From positions 190,499-254,498 of the forward strand of contig NZ_GG729934.1 of the NCBI RefSeq assembly GCF_000160135.1: 64,000 nt of DNA, in the 5' to 3' direction. Under the pieces are notes generated by a model. The model made no database searches and was not told the DNA's origin. It worked only from the letters and a program-made list of their open reading frames with translations. Position numbers and translations under genes: made by a program. Every line of letters begins with the position of its first letter. Positions within the stretch are counted from its first letter, which is position 1. Source of the stretch: Oribacterium sp. oral taxon 078 str. F0262. Its GTDB lineage: Bacteria > Bacillota > Clostridia > Lachnospirales > Lachnospiraceae. Positions 8,814 to 17,270 of the stretch are shown here, in pieces.

Positions 8814-9738
8814 AGATCGGGATAAGGATCAGAGTAAGAGGAGCCTTAAGGGAAGAAGCAGAGAGGAAGGGAAGAGGAAGAAGGAGGAGAGAAGAGCTCT
8901 TCCGGCTGCGGTAGCTTTCCCGCCGGGGGCGGAGCTTCGGGTCAGCGTCACGAGCTATTCGCAGCTTCTCGCCGCGCTCTCCGTGGAGAGCGCAGAGCTC
9001 ATCTACCTGGACGAGGCTTCCTTTTCGGACAGTGAGCTCCCCGGGCTTCTCCGAAGGATACGGGAGCACGGCAGGAGAGCCGGTCTCAGGCTTCGGCGGA
9101 TTGAGAGGACGGACCGGGGGAGAAGCTCCCGGGAGCTTCTTGAGAGCCTGCTCCCGGAGGGGCTTTTGCAGGCAGTTCTCTACCGCTCGATGGAGCAGCT
9201 TTCTCTCCCTTTTGAAGAAAGCCTTAAGAGAGATTTAAATCCCCTGGAACAGGTTTTCGATTATACTGTTTATGCCTGGAACCGAGAGGCGGCCTCCGTC
9301 ATGCGCTCCCTCGGAGCAAAGCGTCTGACCTATCCGATCGAGCTGAAGCTTCCCGAGCTTATGCGCTGGAAGGAGGAGATGGACGGGCTTTCCCTCCGGA
9401 CAGAGCTTCTCGTCTACGGACATCTTCCGATGATGGTGAGTGCAAACTGCCTTCAGAAGACAGCTTGTCAATGCCGCCGCGGGGCTCCGCTTCGCTTCCT
9501 TAAGGATCGGACGGGGAGGGAGATGCCGGTGAGGATGTACTGTAAATACTGCTATAATGAGATCTATAACCCGGACAGCTTCTGGTGCGGAGATCTCAAA
9601 GAGGAGCTCTCGAAGCTTCGGGCGGACAGCCTCCGCTTTGATTTTTCGGCAGAGTCCGCTGAGGACTGTGAAGCGATCCTCCGCGGGAGGCCGCCGCTTC
9701 GCTATACGAGGGGACGGCTTCGCTCCGGAGTGGAGTAA
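8728..9738 (+). CDS. U32 peptidase C-terminal part in shifted frame
   Basis: From about residue 75 the protein has the typical second half of long U32 proteins: a VSVTSYSQLLAAL barrel strand, VFDYTVYAWNREAA, and the Cys motif CLQKTACQC...MYCKYCYNEIYNP. The first 60 or so residues are Arg/Asp/Lys-rich linker (RNRDRDRDKDRDKD) coded by a six-base repeat. A TTG at 8728 follows AGGAGG by seven bases, so independent initiation is possible. The 86-bp overlap with the upstream part lies in a different frame. A single-base change in the repeat region would join the two into one protein of about 760 residues, the usual size for the long form. Confidence 0.75.
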   Translation: MRRDGEGRGKPGREKRGDRSRNRDRDRDKDRDKDQSKRSLKGRSREEGKRKKEERRALPAAVAFPPGAELRVSVTSYSQLLAALSVESAELIYLDEASFSDSELPGLLRRIREHGRRAGLRLRRIERTDRGRSSRELLESLLPEGLLQAVLYRSMEQLSLPFEESLKRDLNPLEQVFDYTVYAWNREAASVMRSLGAKRLTYPIELKLPELMRWKEEMDGLSLRTELLVYGHLPMMVSANCLQKTACQCRRGAPLRFLKDRTGREMPVRMYCKYCYNEIYNPDSFWCGDLKEELSKLRADSLRFDFSAESAEDCEAILRGRPPLRYTRGRLRSGVE

Positions 9739-9822
9739 ATCTCATGCCGTTTTAAACGAAGATTCGCCGGATCGGCTCCGTGAGCGGCGCATTTCTCCCG
9801 GCATCCCCCGGGATGTGGCGTA

Positions 9823-9852
9823 TTGAAGCTACTCCATTAGACCAGATTATAG
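9823..9852 (+). promoter_or_regulatory. Possible promoter for the ftsW-pbp pair
   Basis: TTGAAG (9823-9828) and TTATAG (9847-9852) are 18 bp apart, within the 304-bp gap before the FtsW-type gene. The match is moderate. Confidence 0.4.
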
Positions 9853-9867
9853 GCTATGGATCGGAAA

Positions 9868-9932
9868 CGGCAACACTTGGGTGCGGGGCCTGTGAGATAA
9901 GGAGCAGGGCAGCCGGAGAGTGTTTTTTGCCG
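9868..9932 (+). other. Structured leader upstream of FtsW-type gene
   Basis: CGGCAACACT at 9868-9877 can pair with AGTG-TTTT-TTGCCG at 9919-9932 (ten pairs around a four-U bulge), enclosing a GC-rich loop. A second hairpin, CCCGC/GCGGG, lies just before the ribosome site near 9990-10005, and CATCCC/GGGATG lies near 9802-9815. The 9739-10042 gap holds no gene I can recognise. I matched it to no riboswitch class I know. Confidence 0.35.
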
Positions 9933-10042
9933 GATGGATAACGTCCCGGATGGGGCCCGGCCGCAGGATCCGCTCGGGGATCATCGGAGTGTCCCGCGCT
10001 TTAGCGGGGCGGAGGAGAAGGGCAGATAGGGAAGGGGAAAGA

Positions 10043-11611
10043 ATGGTCAATCTTTTTAGCACGGTCACAAAGTATCTTTGCATTCTTTTCATCGTCCTCT
10101 ACAGCTATTGCAATTTCCGAATCCTTTCTCTCCGCCGGGAGGAGAACGCGAGAACGCTCTGCGGACTGCAGTTTCAGATCATCCTGCTCATTCATCTCCT
10201 TTTCAGCGCGGTGATTCTTTTAAAGACAGAGGATCCGATGCTCCTCCTCTTTTATTTTGCGCAGCTTGCCTTTTTCCTGATCTACCGCTTTCTCTTTCGG
10301 CGCATTTACCGGAATGTGAATCAGCTTCTTCTCAATAATGTCTGTCTCTTCCTCTGCTACGGCTTTATCATGCTGGAGCGGCTGAATCTCAACAAATCGC
10401 TGAAACAGTATGTGATCGCCGTCGCGGCCTCCTTTCTCTCCCTTCTCATCCCCTTTCTCATCGATAAGATCTGGGACCTTGCGAAATACCGCCTTTATTT
10501 TGCGGGAATCGGAATCTTTTTCCTGCTCCTCGTCTTCGGAATCGGCGTCACAAGCTATGGCGCGAGGATGAGTCTGTCGATCGGCGGCTTCTCCTTTCAG
10601 CTCTCGGAGCTTGTGAAGATCAGCTTTGTGCTGAGTCTTTCGGGATTTTTGTATCAGGCGCGGCGCTTTCGGGAGATACTTCCTGCCGCGGCGATCGCCG
10701 GGGCCCATATCCTGATCCTCGTGCTCTGTAAGGATCTCGGATCCGCCCTCATCTTCTTCCTATCCTTTCTCGTCATGCTCTATATCGCGACGAACCGCTC
10801 CGCCTATCTCTTTCTCGGGGGGATCGCGATGTCCTTTGCCGCCGTCCTCTCTTACTTTCTCTTCCAGCATGTCAGGACGCGCTTTTTCGCGTGGAAGGAC
10901 CCCTGGGCGGATATGAGCGACAGGGGCTACCAGATCACGCAGTCCCTCTTTGCGATCGGGACGGGGGGATTTTTCGGGCTCGGACTCTTTCAGGGGCTTC
11001 CGAACAAGATCCCCATCGTGGAGAAGGACTTTATCATTTCCGCGATTTCGGAGGAAATGGGGGCTGTCACAGCGATTTGTCTGACGCTTCTCTGCCTGGG
11101 CTGCTTTATGCAGATGATGATGATCGCGACCTATATGGAGTTTAGCTTCTATAAGCTTGCGGCGGTGGGACTTGCGATGCAGTATATCGCGCAGGTCTTT
11201 CTGACGATCGGCGGCGCGGTCAAGTTCATCCCCTCCACGGGAGTGACGCTTCCCTTTGTGAGCTATGGGGGATCGAGCCTCATCGCAAGCTTCTTTGTCT
11301 TCTCCTTGATTCAGGCCCTCTACATCATCCAGGGAAATGAGGATGAGGCGGAGGAAGAGGGCGAAGAGCGGGAAAGCTGCGAAAGAGGAGGTGCTGCGGC
11401 CTTCTTCCAAAAGGCGATGAGAGGGCAGGAGATGGCGGCCGGCACGGGAAAGTCGGATTATGGGAAGGAGAGCGCGCTTTCGGATTATGAGGACTTCGAT
11501 GAGGAGGGAGAGGAGGATTTCGAAGAAGAGGAGGGAATCGGGCCGGAGGCTGAGAAGAGGGATCTGAGCGGGAAGGAAGGGAGGAAGAAGGGAGGACGAA
11601 ATGGAAGATAA
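10043..11611 (+). CDS. FtsW/RodA/SpoVE family peptidoglycan polymerase with acidic tail
   Basis: This is a SEDS-family polytopic membrane protein of 522 residues, about ten membrane helices. Family marks include the KDLGSALIFF segment, the WKDPWAD loop, the GGFFGLGL...IPIVEKDFIISAISEE block and the PSTGVTLPFVSYGGSS signature near the last helices. SEDS proteins polymerise lipid II glycan strands with a partner class B PBP, here encoded next with an 11-bp overlap. The start is ATG 10043 after GGAAGGGGAAAGA. Oddly, about 100 residues follow the last helix, very rich in Glu/Asp (EEDFEEEEG) and then Lys/Arg. This cytoplasmic tail is not part of the usual family. Whether it serves elongation or division cannot be decided. 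Confidence 0.92.
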   Translation: MVNLFSTVTKYLCILFIVLYSYCNFRILSLRREENARTLCGLQFQIILLIHLLFSAVILLKTEDPMLLLFYFAQLAFFLIYRFLFRRIYRNVNQLLLNNVCLFLCYGFIMLERLNLNKSLKQYVIAVAASFLSLLIPFLIDKIWDLAKYRLYFAGIGIFFLLLVFGIGVTSYGARMSLSIGGFSFQLSELVKISFVLSLSGFLYQARRFREILPAAAIAGAHILILVLCKDLGSALIFFLSFLVMLYIATNRSAYLFLGGIAMSFAAVLSYFLFQHVRTRFFAWKDPWADMSDRGYQITQSLFAIGTGGFFGLGLFQGLPNKIPIVEKDFIISAISEEMGAVTAICLTLLCLGCFMQMMMIATYMEFSFYKLAAVGLAMQYIAQVFLTIGGAVKFIPSTGVTLPFVSYGGSSLIASFFVFSLIQALYIIQGNEDEAEEEGEERESCERGGAAAFFQKAMRGQEMAAGTGKSDYGKESALSDYEDFDEEGEEDFEEEEGIGPEAEKRDLSGKEGRKKGGRNGR

Positions 11612-13037
11612 GGAGAGGAAGCGTTCCAACAGCGGAATTCTCAAAATGATATATTTCTTTTCGCTCCTTTTTTTCTGCATGATCGGCTACATGATCTATT
11701 TCATCGGCTGGCAGGCCCCGGATCTCATGGGAAGTCCCTATAACTCCAGGATGGAGGTCTTTGACCGGCGTTTCATCCGGGGCGCGATCCTCTCCTCTGA
11801 CGGACAGGTCCTTGCGAGAACGGAGACGGAGGGGGATACGGAGAAGAGGGTCTACCCCTACGGCTCCCTCTTTGCGCATTCCGTCGGCTACTCCACAAAG
11901 GGAAAGACCGGCCTCGAGGCCGCCGCGAATTTCTATCTCATGGAGTCCAATATCAATCCGCTCCGGCAGCTTTTCCGAGAGCTCACGGACAGGAAAAGTC
12001 CCGGGGACAATGTCGTCACGACCCTGGACACCGGGCTGCAGAAGGCGGCCTCCGATGCGCTCGGAGAGCGGGCGGGAGCGGTCATCTGCATGGAACCCTC
12101 TACGGGGAAGATTCTCGCGATGGTCTCCTACCCGGGCTTTGACCCGAATTCGATCCGGGAGGACTGGGAGGAACTCACCGATGAGAAGAATGTCTCCGGA
12201 AATCTCGTGAATCGGGCGACCCAGGGGCTTTATCCCCCGGGGAGCACCTTTAAGACTCTGATCGCCCTGGAATATTTCCGGGAGCACCCAACGGACTGGC
12301 AGGATTTCCGCTTTCAGTGTAAAGGAGCCTATGTGGACGAGGAGGATCCGAAATATGTCGTCCACTGCTATAACGGGGAGGTCCACGGGAAGGAGGACTT
12401 AAAGAGCGCCTATGCGAACTCCTGCAACTCCGCCTTTGCAAAGCTCGGCACGGAGCTTGACAGGGAGAGGCTCCGGGGGCTCGCGGACTCCCTCCTCTTT
12501 AACCAGGATCTTCCGATCCAGATCCTGAGCTCCAGGAGCCGCTTCAAGATCGACGGGAGCTCCGGGACCTGGACAATGATGCAGTCCGCCATCGGGCAGG
12601 GGGAGACAATGATGAGTCCTCTCCACAGTCTCCTTATCACCTCCGCGATCGCAAACGGGGGAGTGCTCCATGAGCCGGTGCTCATCCAGGAGGTGGAGTC
12701 GGCGGACGGGCACAGTGTGAAGAGCTTCGGAAGCGGAGAGGAGAGGAGGCTTCTGAGCGAGAGCGAGGCGGAGGAGCTGAAGCAGTTCATGCGGGCGGTC
12801 GTCTCGGAGGGAACGGCTTCCAAGCTTAAGAGCAAAAGCTATGAGGCCTGCGGGAAGACGGGCTCTGCGGAGTATCAGTCCCGGGGGAAGAGCAAGACGG
12901 ATGCCTGGTTCACCGGCTTTGCCCCCATGCAGGATCCGAAGCTTGCGGTCTGCGTGCTGGTAGAGGACGGGGAGACCGGAGGCCGCACCGCGGCCCCTAT
13001 CGCAAAGGCGGTCTTCGACTACTGGATCAATCGCTGA
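11601..13037 (+). CDS. Class B penicillin-binding protein (PbpA-like transpeptidase)
   Basis: This is a 478-residue cell wall transpeptidase anchored by one N-terminal helix (about 16-36). The catalytic motifs are intact: STFK at 215-218 (nucleophile Ser215), SCN at 274-276 and KTG at 419-421. The short N-terminal region without a large dimerisation domain resembles the PbpA type found beside SEDS genes. It overlaps the FtsW-type gene, so the two should be made together and act as a polymerase-crosslinker pair. GGGAGG lies six bases before the ATG. Confidence 0.93.
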   Translation: MEDKERKRSNSGILKMIYFFSLLFFCMIGYMIYFIGWQAPDLMGSPYNSRMEVFDRRFIRGAILSSDGQVLARTETEGDTEKRVYPYGSLFAHSVGYSTKGKTGLEAAANFYLMESNINPLRQLFRELTDRKSPGDNVVTTLDTGLQKAASDALGERAGAVICMEPSTGKILAMVSYPGFDPNSIREDWEELTDEKNVSGNLVNRATQGLYPPGSTFKTLIALEYFREHPTDWQDFRFQCKGAYVDEEDPKYVVHCYNGEVHGKEDLKSAYANSCNSAFAKLGTELDRERLRGLADSLLFNQDLPIQILSSRSRFKIDGSSGTWTMMQSAIGQGETMMSPLHSLLITSAIANGGVLHEPVLIQEVESADGHSVKSFGSGEERRLLSESEAEELKQFMRAVVSEGTASKLKSKSYEACGKTGSAEYQSRGKSKTDAWFTGFAPMQDPKLAVCVLVEDGETGGRTAAPIAKAVFDYWINR

Positions 13038-13060
13038 GCGGGAGCGTATTTCCCCGGTAT

Positions 13061-13080
13061 TTCGTGATATATTCGTGATA
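13061..13080 (+). promoter_or_regulatory. Tandem TTCGTGATA repeats upstream of ABC pair 1
   Basis: TTCGTGATA occurs at 13061-13069 and again at 13072-13080, an 11-bp period (one helical turn), in the gap between the PBP and the first ABC gene. AT-rich sequence follows. This could be an operator or activator site near the promoter; no regulator gene lies adjacent. Confidence 0.4.
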
Positions 13081-13098
13081 GAATAAATAGCTATATCT

Positions 13099-13122
13099 CT
13101 TTCGACCTTTGTCGATCGAAAG
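13099..13122 (+). other. Hairpin in leader of first ABC exporter gene
   Basis: CTTTCGA (13099-13105) and TCGAAAG (13116-13122) form a seven-pair stem just before the AAGGAG ribosome-site region of the ABC gene. It might modulate ribosome access. Confidence 0.35.
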
Positions 13123-13145
13123 AAGGAGTCAGGGGGGAAGCGAGC

Positions 13146-14927
13146 ATGAAGCGGCTTTTCGGATATCTGAAGCATCATAAGCTGATCACAGTCTTGGCCC
13201 CGCTCTTTAAGTGTCTGGAGGCCTGCTTTGAGCTCTTCGTCCCGCTGGTGATCGCGGGGATGATCGACCGGGGGATCCGGAGAGGGAATATTTCCTATGT
13301 CCTCAGGATGGGGGGCGTGCTTCTCCTCCTCGCTCTGATCGGCCTTAGCTGCTCTCTCTTTGCACAGTATTTTTCCGCGAAGGCCGCGGCCTATGTCGGG
13401 CAGAATCTGAGGAATGATCTCTTTTGCCATATTCACTCCTTGGGCTATCCGGAGATCGATGCGCTCGGGAGCTCGACGCTCATCACCCGGATGAGCTCGG
13501 ACATCAATCAGATCGAGGCAGGAGTGAATATGGTGCTGCGGCTCTTCATGCGCTCTCCCTTCATCGTCTTTGGCGCCTGGATCATGGCCTTTCGGATCAG
13601 TCTGCGGGCGGCGCTCGTCTTTACGGCGGCGATTCCCCTTCTCTCTCTCGTCGTCTTCGGAATCCTCCTTCTCACGATGCCGCGCTACCGGGCCGTTCAA
13701 AGACAGCTCGACCGGATCATGAAGAGCACGAGGGAGAACCTTCTCGGGGCCCGGGTGATCCGCGCATTTAACCGAGAGGAGAGTGAGGAAAAGGACTTTC
13801 AGAGAGAGAACGATCTTCTGACAGAGATGCAGGTTCAGGTGGGGAGGATATCCGCTCTCTTAAATCCCGTGACGCTGACGCTTATCGATCTCGCAGTCGC
13901 CTGCCTTCTCTATCTCGGCGCCCGCCTTGTGAATAGAGGAGAGCTCTTTCAGGGGGATATCGTCGCACTCACAAATTATATGAGTCAGATCCTCGCGGAG
14001 CTCATAAAGCTCGCCAATCTGATCATCCTGATGTCGAGAGCCTACGCGAGCCTCGGGAGAGTAAACGAGATCTTTTTGCAGCCTTCCGAGAATGAAGGGT
14101 ATTCCGAGGAAGAAGGGCAGCTCCTTTTGAAGGAGAAGAGAGGAAAAGAAGAAGAGCTTCTCAAAAGACTCCGAAAGGATGAGGTCTTTCTCGCCTTCCA
14201 CCGGGTTTCCTTCCGCTATTCGAAGGAGGCGGAAAACGTGCTGACAGAGATCTCCCTGGAGATCAAAAAGGGGGAGACGATCGGGATCATCGGCGGAACC
14301 GGAGCGGGAAAGAGCAGCCTTGTCAATCTGATCCCGCGCTTTTACGATGTGAGCTCCGGCTTTATCGCGCTCCTTGGCCGGGATATCCGGGAAATCCCCC
14401 TTGAGGAGCTCCGGCTCCGGATCGGCGTGGTGCCGCAGCGCTCCGTCCTCTTCTCCGGGACCCTCAGAGAAAATATGTGCTGGGGGAAGAAGGATGCGAC
14501 GGATGAGGAGATCCGGGAAGCGCTCCGCATCGCCCAGGCTCTCCCCTTCGTAGAGGAAAAGGGAGAGGGGCTTTCTCTCCTCATCGAGCAGGAGGGGAGG
14601 AACCTTTCCGGAGGACAGAGACAGAGACTCTGTATCGCCAGAGCACTTCTTCGCCGCCCGGAGATCCTGATCCTGGACGACTCCGCATCGGCGCTGGACT
14701 TCGCAACCGATGCGGCGCTCCGCTCCGCTCTGAGAGAATATTCCAAGGACAGCGCCGTATTTTTGATCTCTCAGAGAGTCGCGAGTGTGAGAAATTCCGA
14801 TCGGATCCTGGTCCTCGAGGACGGGCATATGGCGGGGCTTGGAAAGCACGACCTGCTTTTCCGGGAGAGCCCGGTCTACCGGGAGATCTGCCTCTCACAG
14901 CTCTCCCGTGAGGAAGCAGAGGAGTAA
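13146..14927 (+). CDS. ABC exporter half-transporter, degenerate ATP site (pair 1, subunit A)
   Basis: The 593 residues comprise six membrane helices (about 1-320) and a nucleotide-binding domain (about 355-590). Walker A is GGTGAGKSS, the signature is LSGGQ, and Walker B reads ILILDDSAS, with Asp where the catalytic Glu belongs. That substitution marks the degenerate-site subunit of heterodimeric exporters such as TM287/288 or BmrCD. The partner with a canonical Glu is the next ABC gene, 241 bp downstream. The substrate is unknown; drugs, peptides or lipids are all possible. The ATG follows GGGGGGAAGCGAGC. Confidence 0.92.
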   Translation: MKRLFGYLKHHKLITVLAPLFKCLEACFELFVPLVIAGMIDRGIRRGNISYVLRMGGVLLLLALIGLSCSLFAQYFSAKAAAYVGQNLRNDLFCHIHSLGYPEIDALGSSTLITRMSSDINQIEAGVNMVLRLFMRSPFIVFGAWIMAFRISLRAALVFTAAIPLLSLVVFGILLLTMPRYRAVQRQLDRIMKSTRENLLGARVIRAFNREESEEKDFQRENDLLTEMQVQVGRISALLNPVTLTLIDLAVACLLYLGARLVNRGELFQGDIVALTNYMSQILAELIKLANLIILMSRAYASLGRVNEIFLQPSENEGYSEEEGQLLLKEKRGKEEELLKRLRKDEVFLAFHRVSFRYSKEAENVLTEISLEIKKGETIGIIGGTGAGKSSLVNLIPRFYDVSSGFIALLGRDIREIPLEELRLRIGVVPQRSVLFSGTLRENMCWGKKDATDEEIREALRIAQALPFVEEKGEGLSLLIEQEGRNLSGGQRQRLCIARALLRRPEILILDDSASALDFATDAALRSALREYSKDSAVFLISQRVASVRNSDRILVLEDGHMAGLGKHDLLFRESPVYREICLSQLSREEAEE

Positions 14928-14957
14928 TAGCAGGCCGTCTTTTGCCCCGGCGTTTAG

Positions 14958-15071
14958 AGACTCGGCTTCGCCCGGGAGGCACTTCTCTTCGAGAAGTGGT
15001 CAAGTACGCTCCGAGTCTGCCTGATGGCAGACTTCTACGCTTATGCGCCGCCGGTCGCGGCAGTCGGAGCG
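14958..15071 (+). promoter_or_regulatory. Leader with mutually exclusive hairpins between ABC pair-1 genes
   Basis: AGACTCGG (14958-14965) pairs with CCGAGTCT (15011-15018), enclosing a CACTTCTC/GAGAAGTG hairpin (14980-14998). CGCTCCGA (15007-15014), overlapping that 3' arm, can instead pair perfectly with TCGGAGCG (15064-15071), and GTCTGCC/GGCAGAC (15015-15032) forms a third competing hairpin. Such switching is typical of regulated leaders. There is no U-run, so control would be at translation or RNA stability. Confidence 0.45.
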
Positions 15072-15168
15072 AGGGCGCCCTGTGGCGGGTCGAAAAAGCG
15101 GCAGAAAAAGGCGACAGATAAGCAAAAAATGTATTGCAAAGCGAGGATTTCCCTGGGAGGGAGGAAGC

Positions 15169-16935
15169 ATGGCGAGACAAAAAATCAGAAAACTGAATCA
15201 GGAGGACAAGAAGACGCTCCTCCGGGTTCTCCGCTACATCCGGCAGTACCGGCATCTTGTGCTTCTCTCCCTCCTTCTTTCTGCGCTCAGCGTGGTAATG
15301 TCTCTCTATATTCCCGTTCTGATCGGGCGGGCCGTAGACCGGATGGTCGGAAAGGGAGAGGTGGATTTCAGAGCACTTTTTGGAATTCTCCGCCTTATGC
15401 TTTTCTTCATATTCGCTTCGGCGCTGAGCCAGTGGCTTATGAATCACATCAACAATATCGTGAGCTATCATGTCGTGGAGGACATCCGGACCAAACTCTT
15501 TTCCCGGATACAGTGCCTTCCGCTCTCTTATCTGGATTCCCACCCGGCGGGGGATACGGTGAGCCGCGTGATCACGGATATCGATCAGTTCTCTCAGGGG
15601 CTTCTGCTCGGCTTCTCCCAGCTTTTTACCGGGCTTCTCACGATCCTGGAGACCCTGATCTTTTTGTTTTTTATCGACATAAGGATCGCTCTCCTGGTCG
15701 TCTTTCTCACGCCGCTCTCCTTCCTCGCAGCGAGCTTTATCGCAAAGAGCAGCTATCGGCTCTTTCGGCACCAGTCCGAGCTTCGGGGAGAGATCACAGC
15801 CTATACGAATGAGATGCTCGGAAACTTAAAGGTGGTGAAGGCCTTTTCCCGGGAGAGAGAGAGCACGGAGCGCTTTTCCGAGATCAATCAAAAGCTCTCC
15901 GGCTACTCCATGCGGGCGACCTTTTTCAGCTCCCTCGTGAATCCCGCGACCCGCTTTATCAATGCCCTGGTCTATGCCCTTGTCGGGATGACGGGGGCCG
16001 TCTTTTCGATTCAGGGGACGCTCACTGTCGGAGAGCTCAGCGCGGCTCTGAGCTATGCCACACAGTACACAAAGCCCTTCAACGATATCACAGCTGTGAT
16101 TACAGAGCTTCAGAATGCGCTCGCCTCTGCCTCCCGCGTCTTTGAGCTCATGGACGAGCCGGGGATTCTGCCGGATCCGAAGGACGCGGAGCAGCTCCCG
16201 GAGGCGAGGGGGGAGGTCGGGATCTCCCACGTCTTTTTCAGCTATGATAAGACAAAGACGCTTCTTCAGGATCTCACGGTTCGGATAAAGCCGGGGGAGA
16301 CCGCCGCGATCGTCGGCCCCACCGGCTGCGGGAAGTCGACGCTCATCAACCTCCTCATGCGCTTCTACGAGGTCGACCGCGGCAGCATCGAGGTGGACCG
16401 GCGGGATATCCGGCATATTACGAGGGAGAGCCTGAGGAATAACTTCGGCATGGTGCTCCAGGAGACCTGGCTGAAGTCCGCTTCGATCCGGGACAATATC
16501 GCCTATGGAAAGAAGGATGCGTCAGAGGAGGAGATCATAGAGGCCGCGAAGAAGGCCCATTGCGACAGCTTCATTCGAAAGATGGAGAAGGGCTACGATA
16601 CGGTGCTCGGGGAGGACGGGGGCTCTCTCTCCCAGGGGCAGAAGCAGCTTCTCTGCATCGCGCGCCTCATGCTTCGCCTTCCGCCGATGCTCATCCTGGA
16701 TGAAGCGACGAGCTCCATTGACACCAGAACAGAGCTCCACATCCAGCACGCCTTCGACCGGATGATGCAGGGGAGAACGGCCTTCATCGTCGCGCACCGC
16801 CTCTCCACGATTCGGAATGCGGATCTGATCCTCGTCATGAAGGAGGGAAATATCATCGAAAAGGGGCGGCATGAGGAGCTTCTTCAGAAGGGAGGCTTTT
16901 ATAAAAAGCTCTATGAAAGCCAGTTTGATTCCTGA
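15169..16935 (+). CDS. ABC exporter half-transporter, canonical ATP site (pair 1, subunit B)
   Basis: The 588 residues comprise six membrane helices and a nucleotide-binding domain. Walker A is GPTGCGKST, the signature is LSQGQ (the altered form usual in this subunit), and Walker B is MLILDEATS with the catalytic Glu. It therefore complements the degenerate site of the upstream subunit. The reading frame extends upstream to 15043, but ATG 15169, after GGGAGGGAGGAAGC, gives the expected start. The 241-bp gap before it holds a complex set of hairpins, unusual inside a heterodimer operon. Confidence 0.93.
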   Translation: MARQKIRKLNQEDKKTLLRVLRYIRQYRHLVLLSLLLSALSVVMSLYIPVLIGRAVDRMVGKGEVDFRALFGILRLMLFFIFASALSQWLMNHINNIVSYHVVEDIRTKLFSRIQCLPLSYLDSHPAGDTVSRVITDIDQFSQGLLLGFSQLFTGLLTILETLIFLFFIDIRIALLVVFLTPLSFLAASFIAKSSYRLFRHQSELRGEITAYTNEMLGNLKVVKAFSRERESTERFSEINQKLSGYSMRATFFSSLVNPATRFINALVYALVGMTGAVFSIQGTLTVGELSAALSYATQYTKPFNDITAVITELQNALASASRVFELMDEPGILPDPKDAEQLPEARGEVGISHVFFSYDKTKTLLQDLTVRIKPGETAAIVGPTGCGKSTLINLLMRFYEVDRGSIEVDRRDIRHITRESLRNNFGMVLQETWLKSASIRDNIAYGKKDASEEEIIEAAKKAHCDSFIRKMEKGYDTVLGEDGGSLSQGQKQLLCIARLMLRLPPMLILDEATSSIDTRTELHIQHAFDRMMQGRTAFIVAHRLSTIRNADLILVMKEGNIIEKGRHEELLQKGGFYKKLYESQFDS

Positions 16936-16962
16936 CTGATTCCTGACTATTTTGACGGATTC

Positions 16963-16991
16963 TTGACTATTGAAGAAAAAGACTCTAAAAT
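16963..16991 (+). promoter_or_regulatory. Promoter for ABC pair 2
   Basis: TTGACT (16963-16968), a 17-bp spacer and TAAAAT (16986-16991). Just upstream the motif GATTCCTGACT is repeated (16927-16948) with a third imperfect copy at 16959. Confidence 0.7.
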
Positions 16992-17003
16992 GGCACAGAT
17001 CGC

Positions 17004-17028
17004 GGGCGGTCCTTTCTGCGGACCGCCC
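17004..17028 (+). terminator. Hairpin directly after promoter, possible attenuator
   Basis: GGGCGGTCC (17004-17012) and GGACCGCCC (17020-17028) form a perfect nine-pair stem with a seven-base loop, followed by TCTTTGG. It begins about six bases after the expected transcription start of the 16963 promoter, so it may attenuate ABC pair 2 rather than terminate pair 1. The rest of the 16936-17270 gap shows nothing else I can support. Confidence 0.5.
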
Positions 17029-17270
17029 TCTTTGGCAGAGAACGGCTTCATTCCGGCTGCCGATTCCAGGATCCGAAGTTTCTATTTATCATGATGGGAT
17101 ATGCCCGGAAGGAGATGCCCTTCCTGTGGAAGGAGTGTTTGGCAGGCGGAAGTCCGGAATGGGAAGCGCTCTCATGGACTATGAGAATGCTGATCCGTCC
17201 GGCGGATCCTTTTACCGCTGCCGAAGCCTTCGGCATGGAGCTTTACTGTACTGAAGAAGGGGAGAATTCC

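Noticed and set aside
14928-15168. tRNA or T-box element
   Set aside because: No cloverleaf and no T-box sequence; the segment is better described as competing hairpins.
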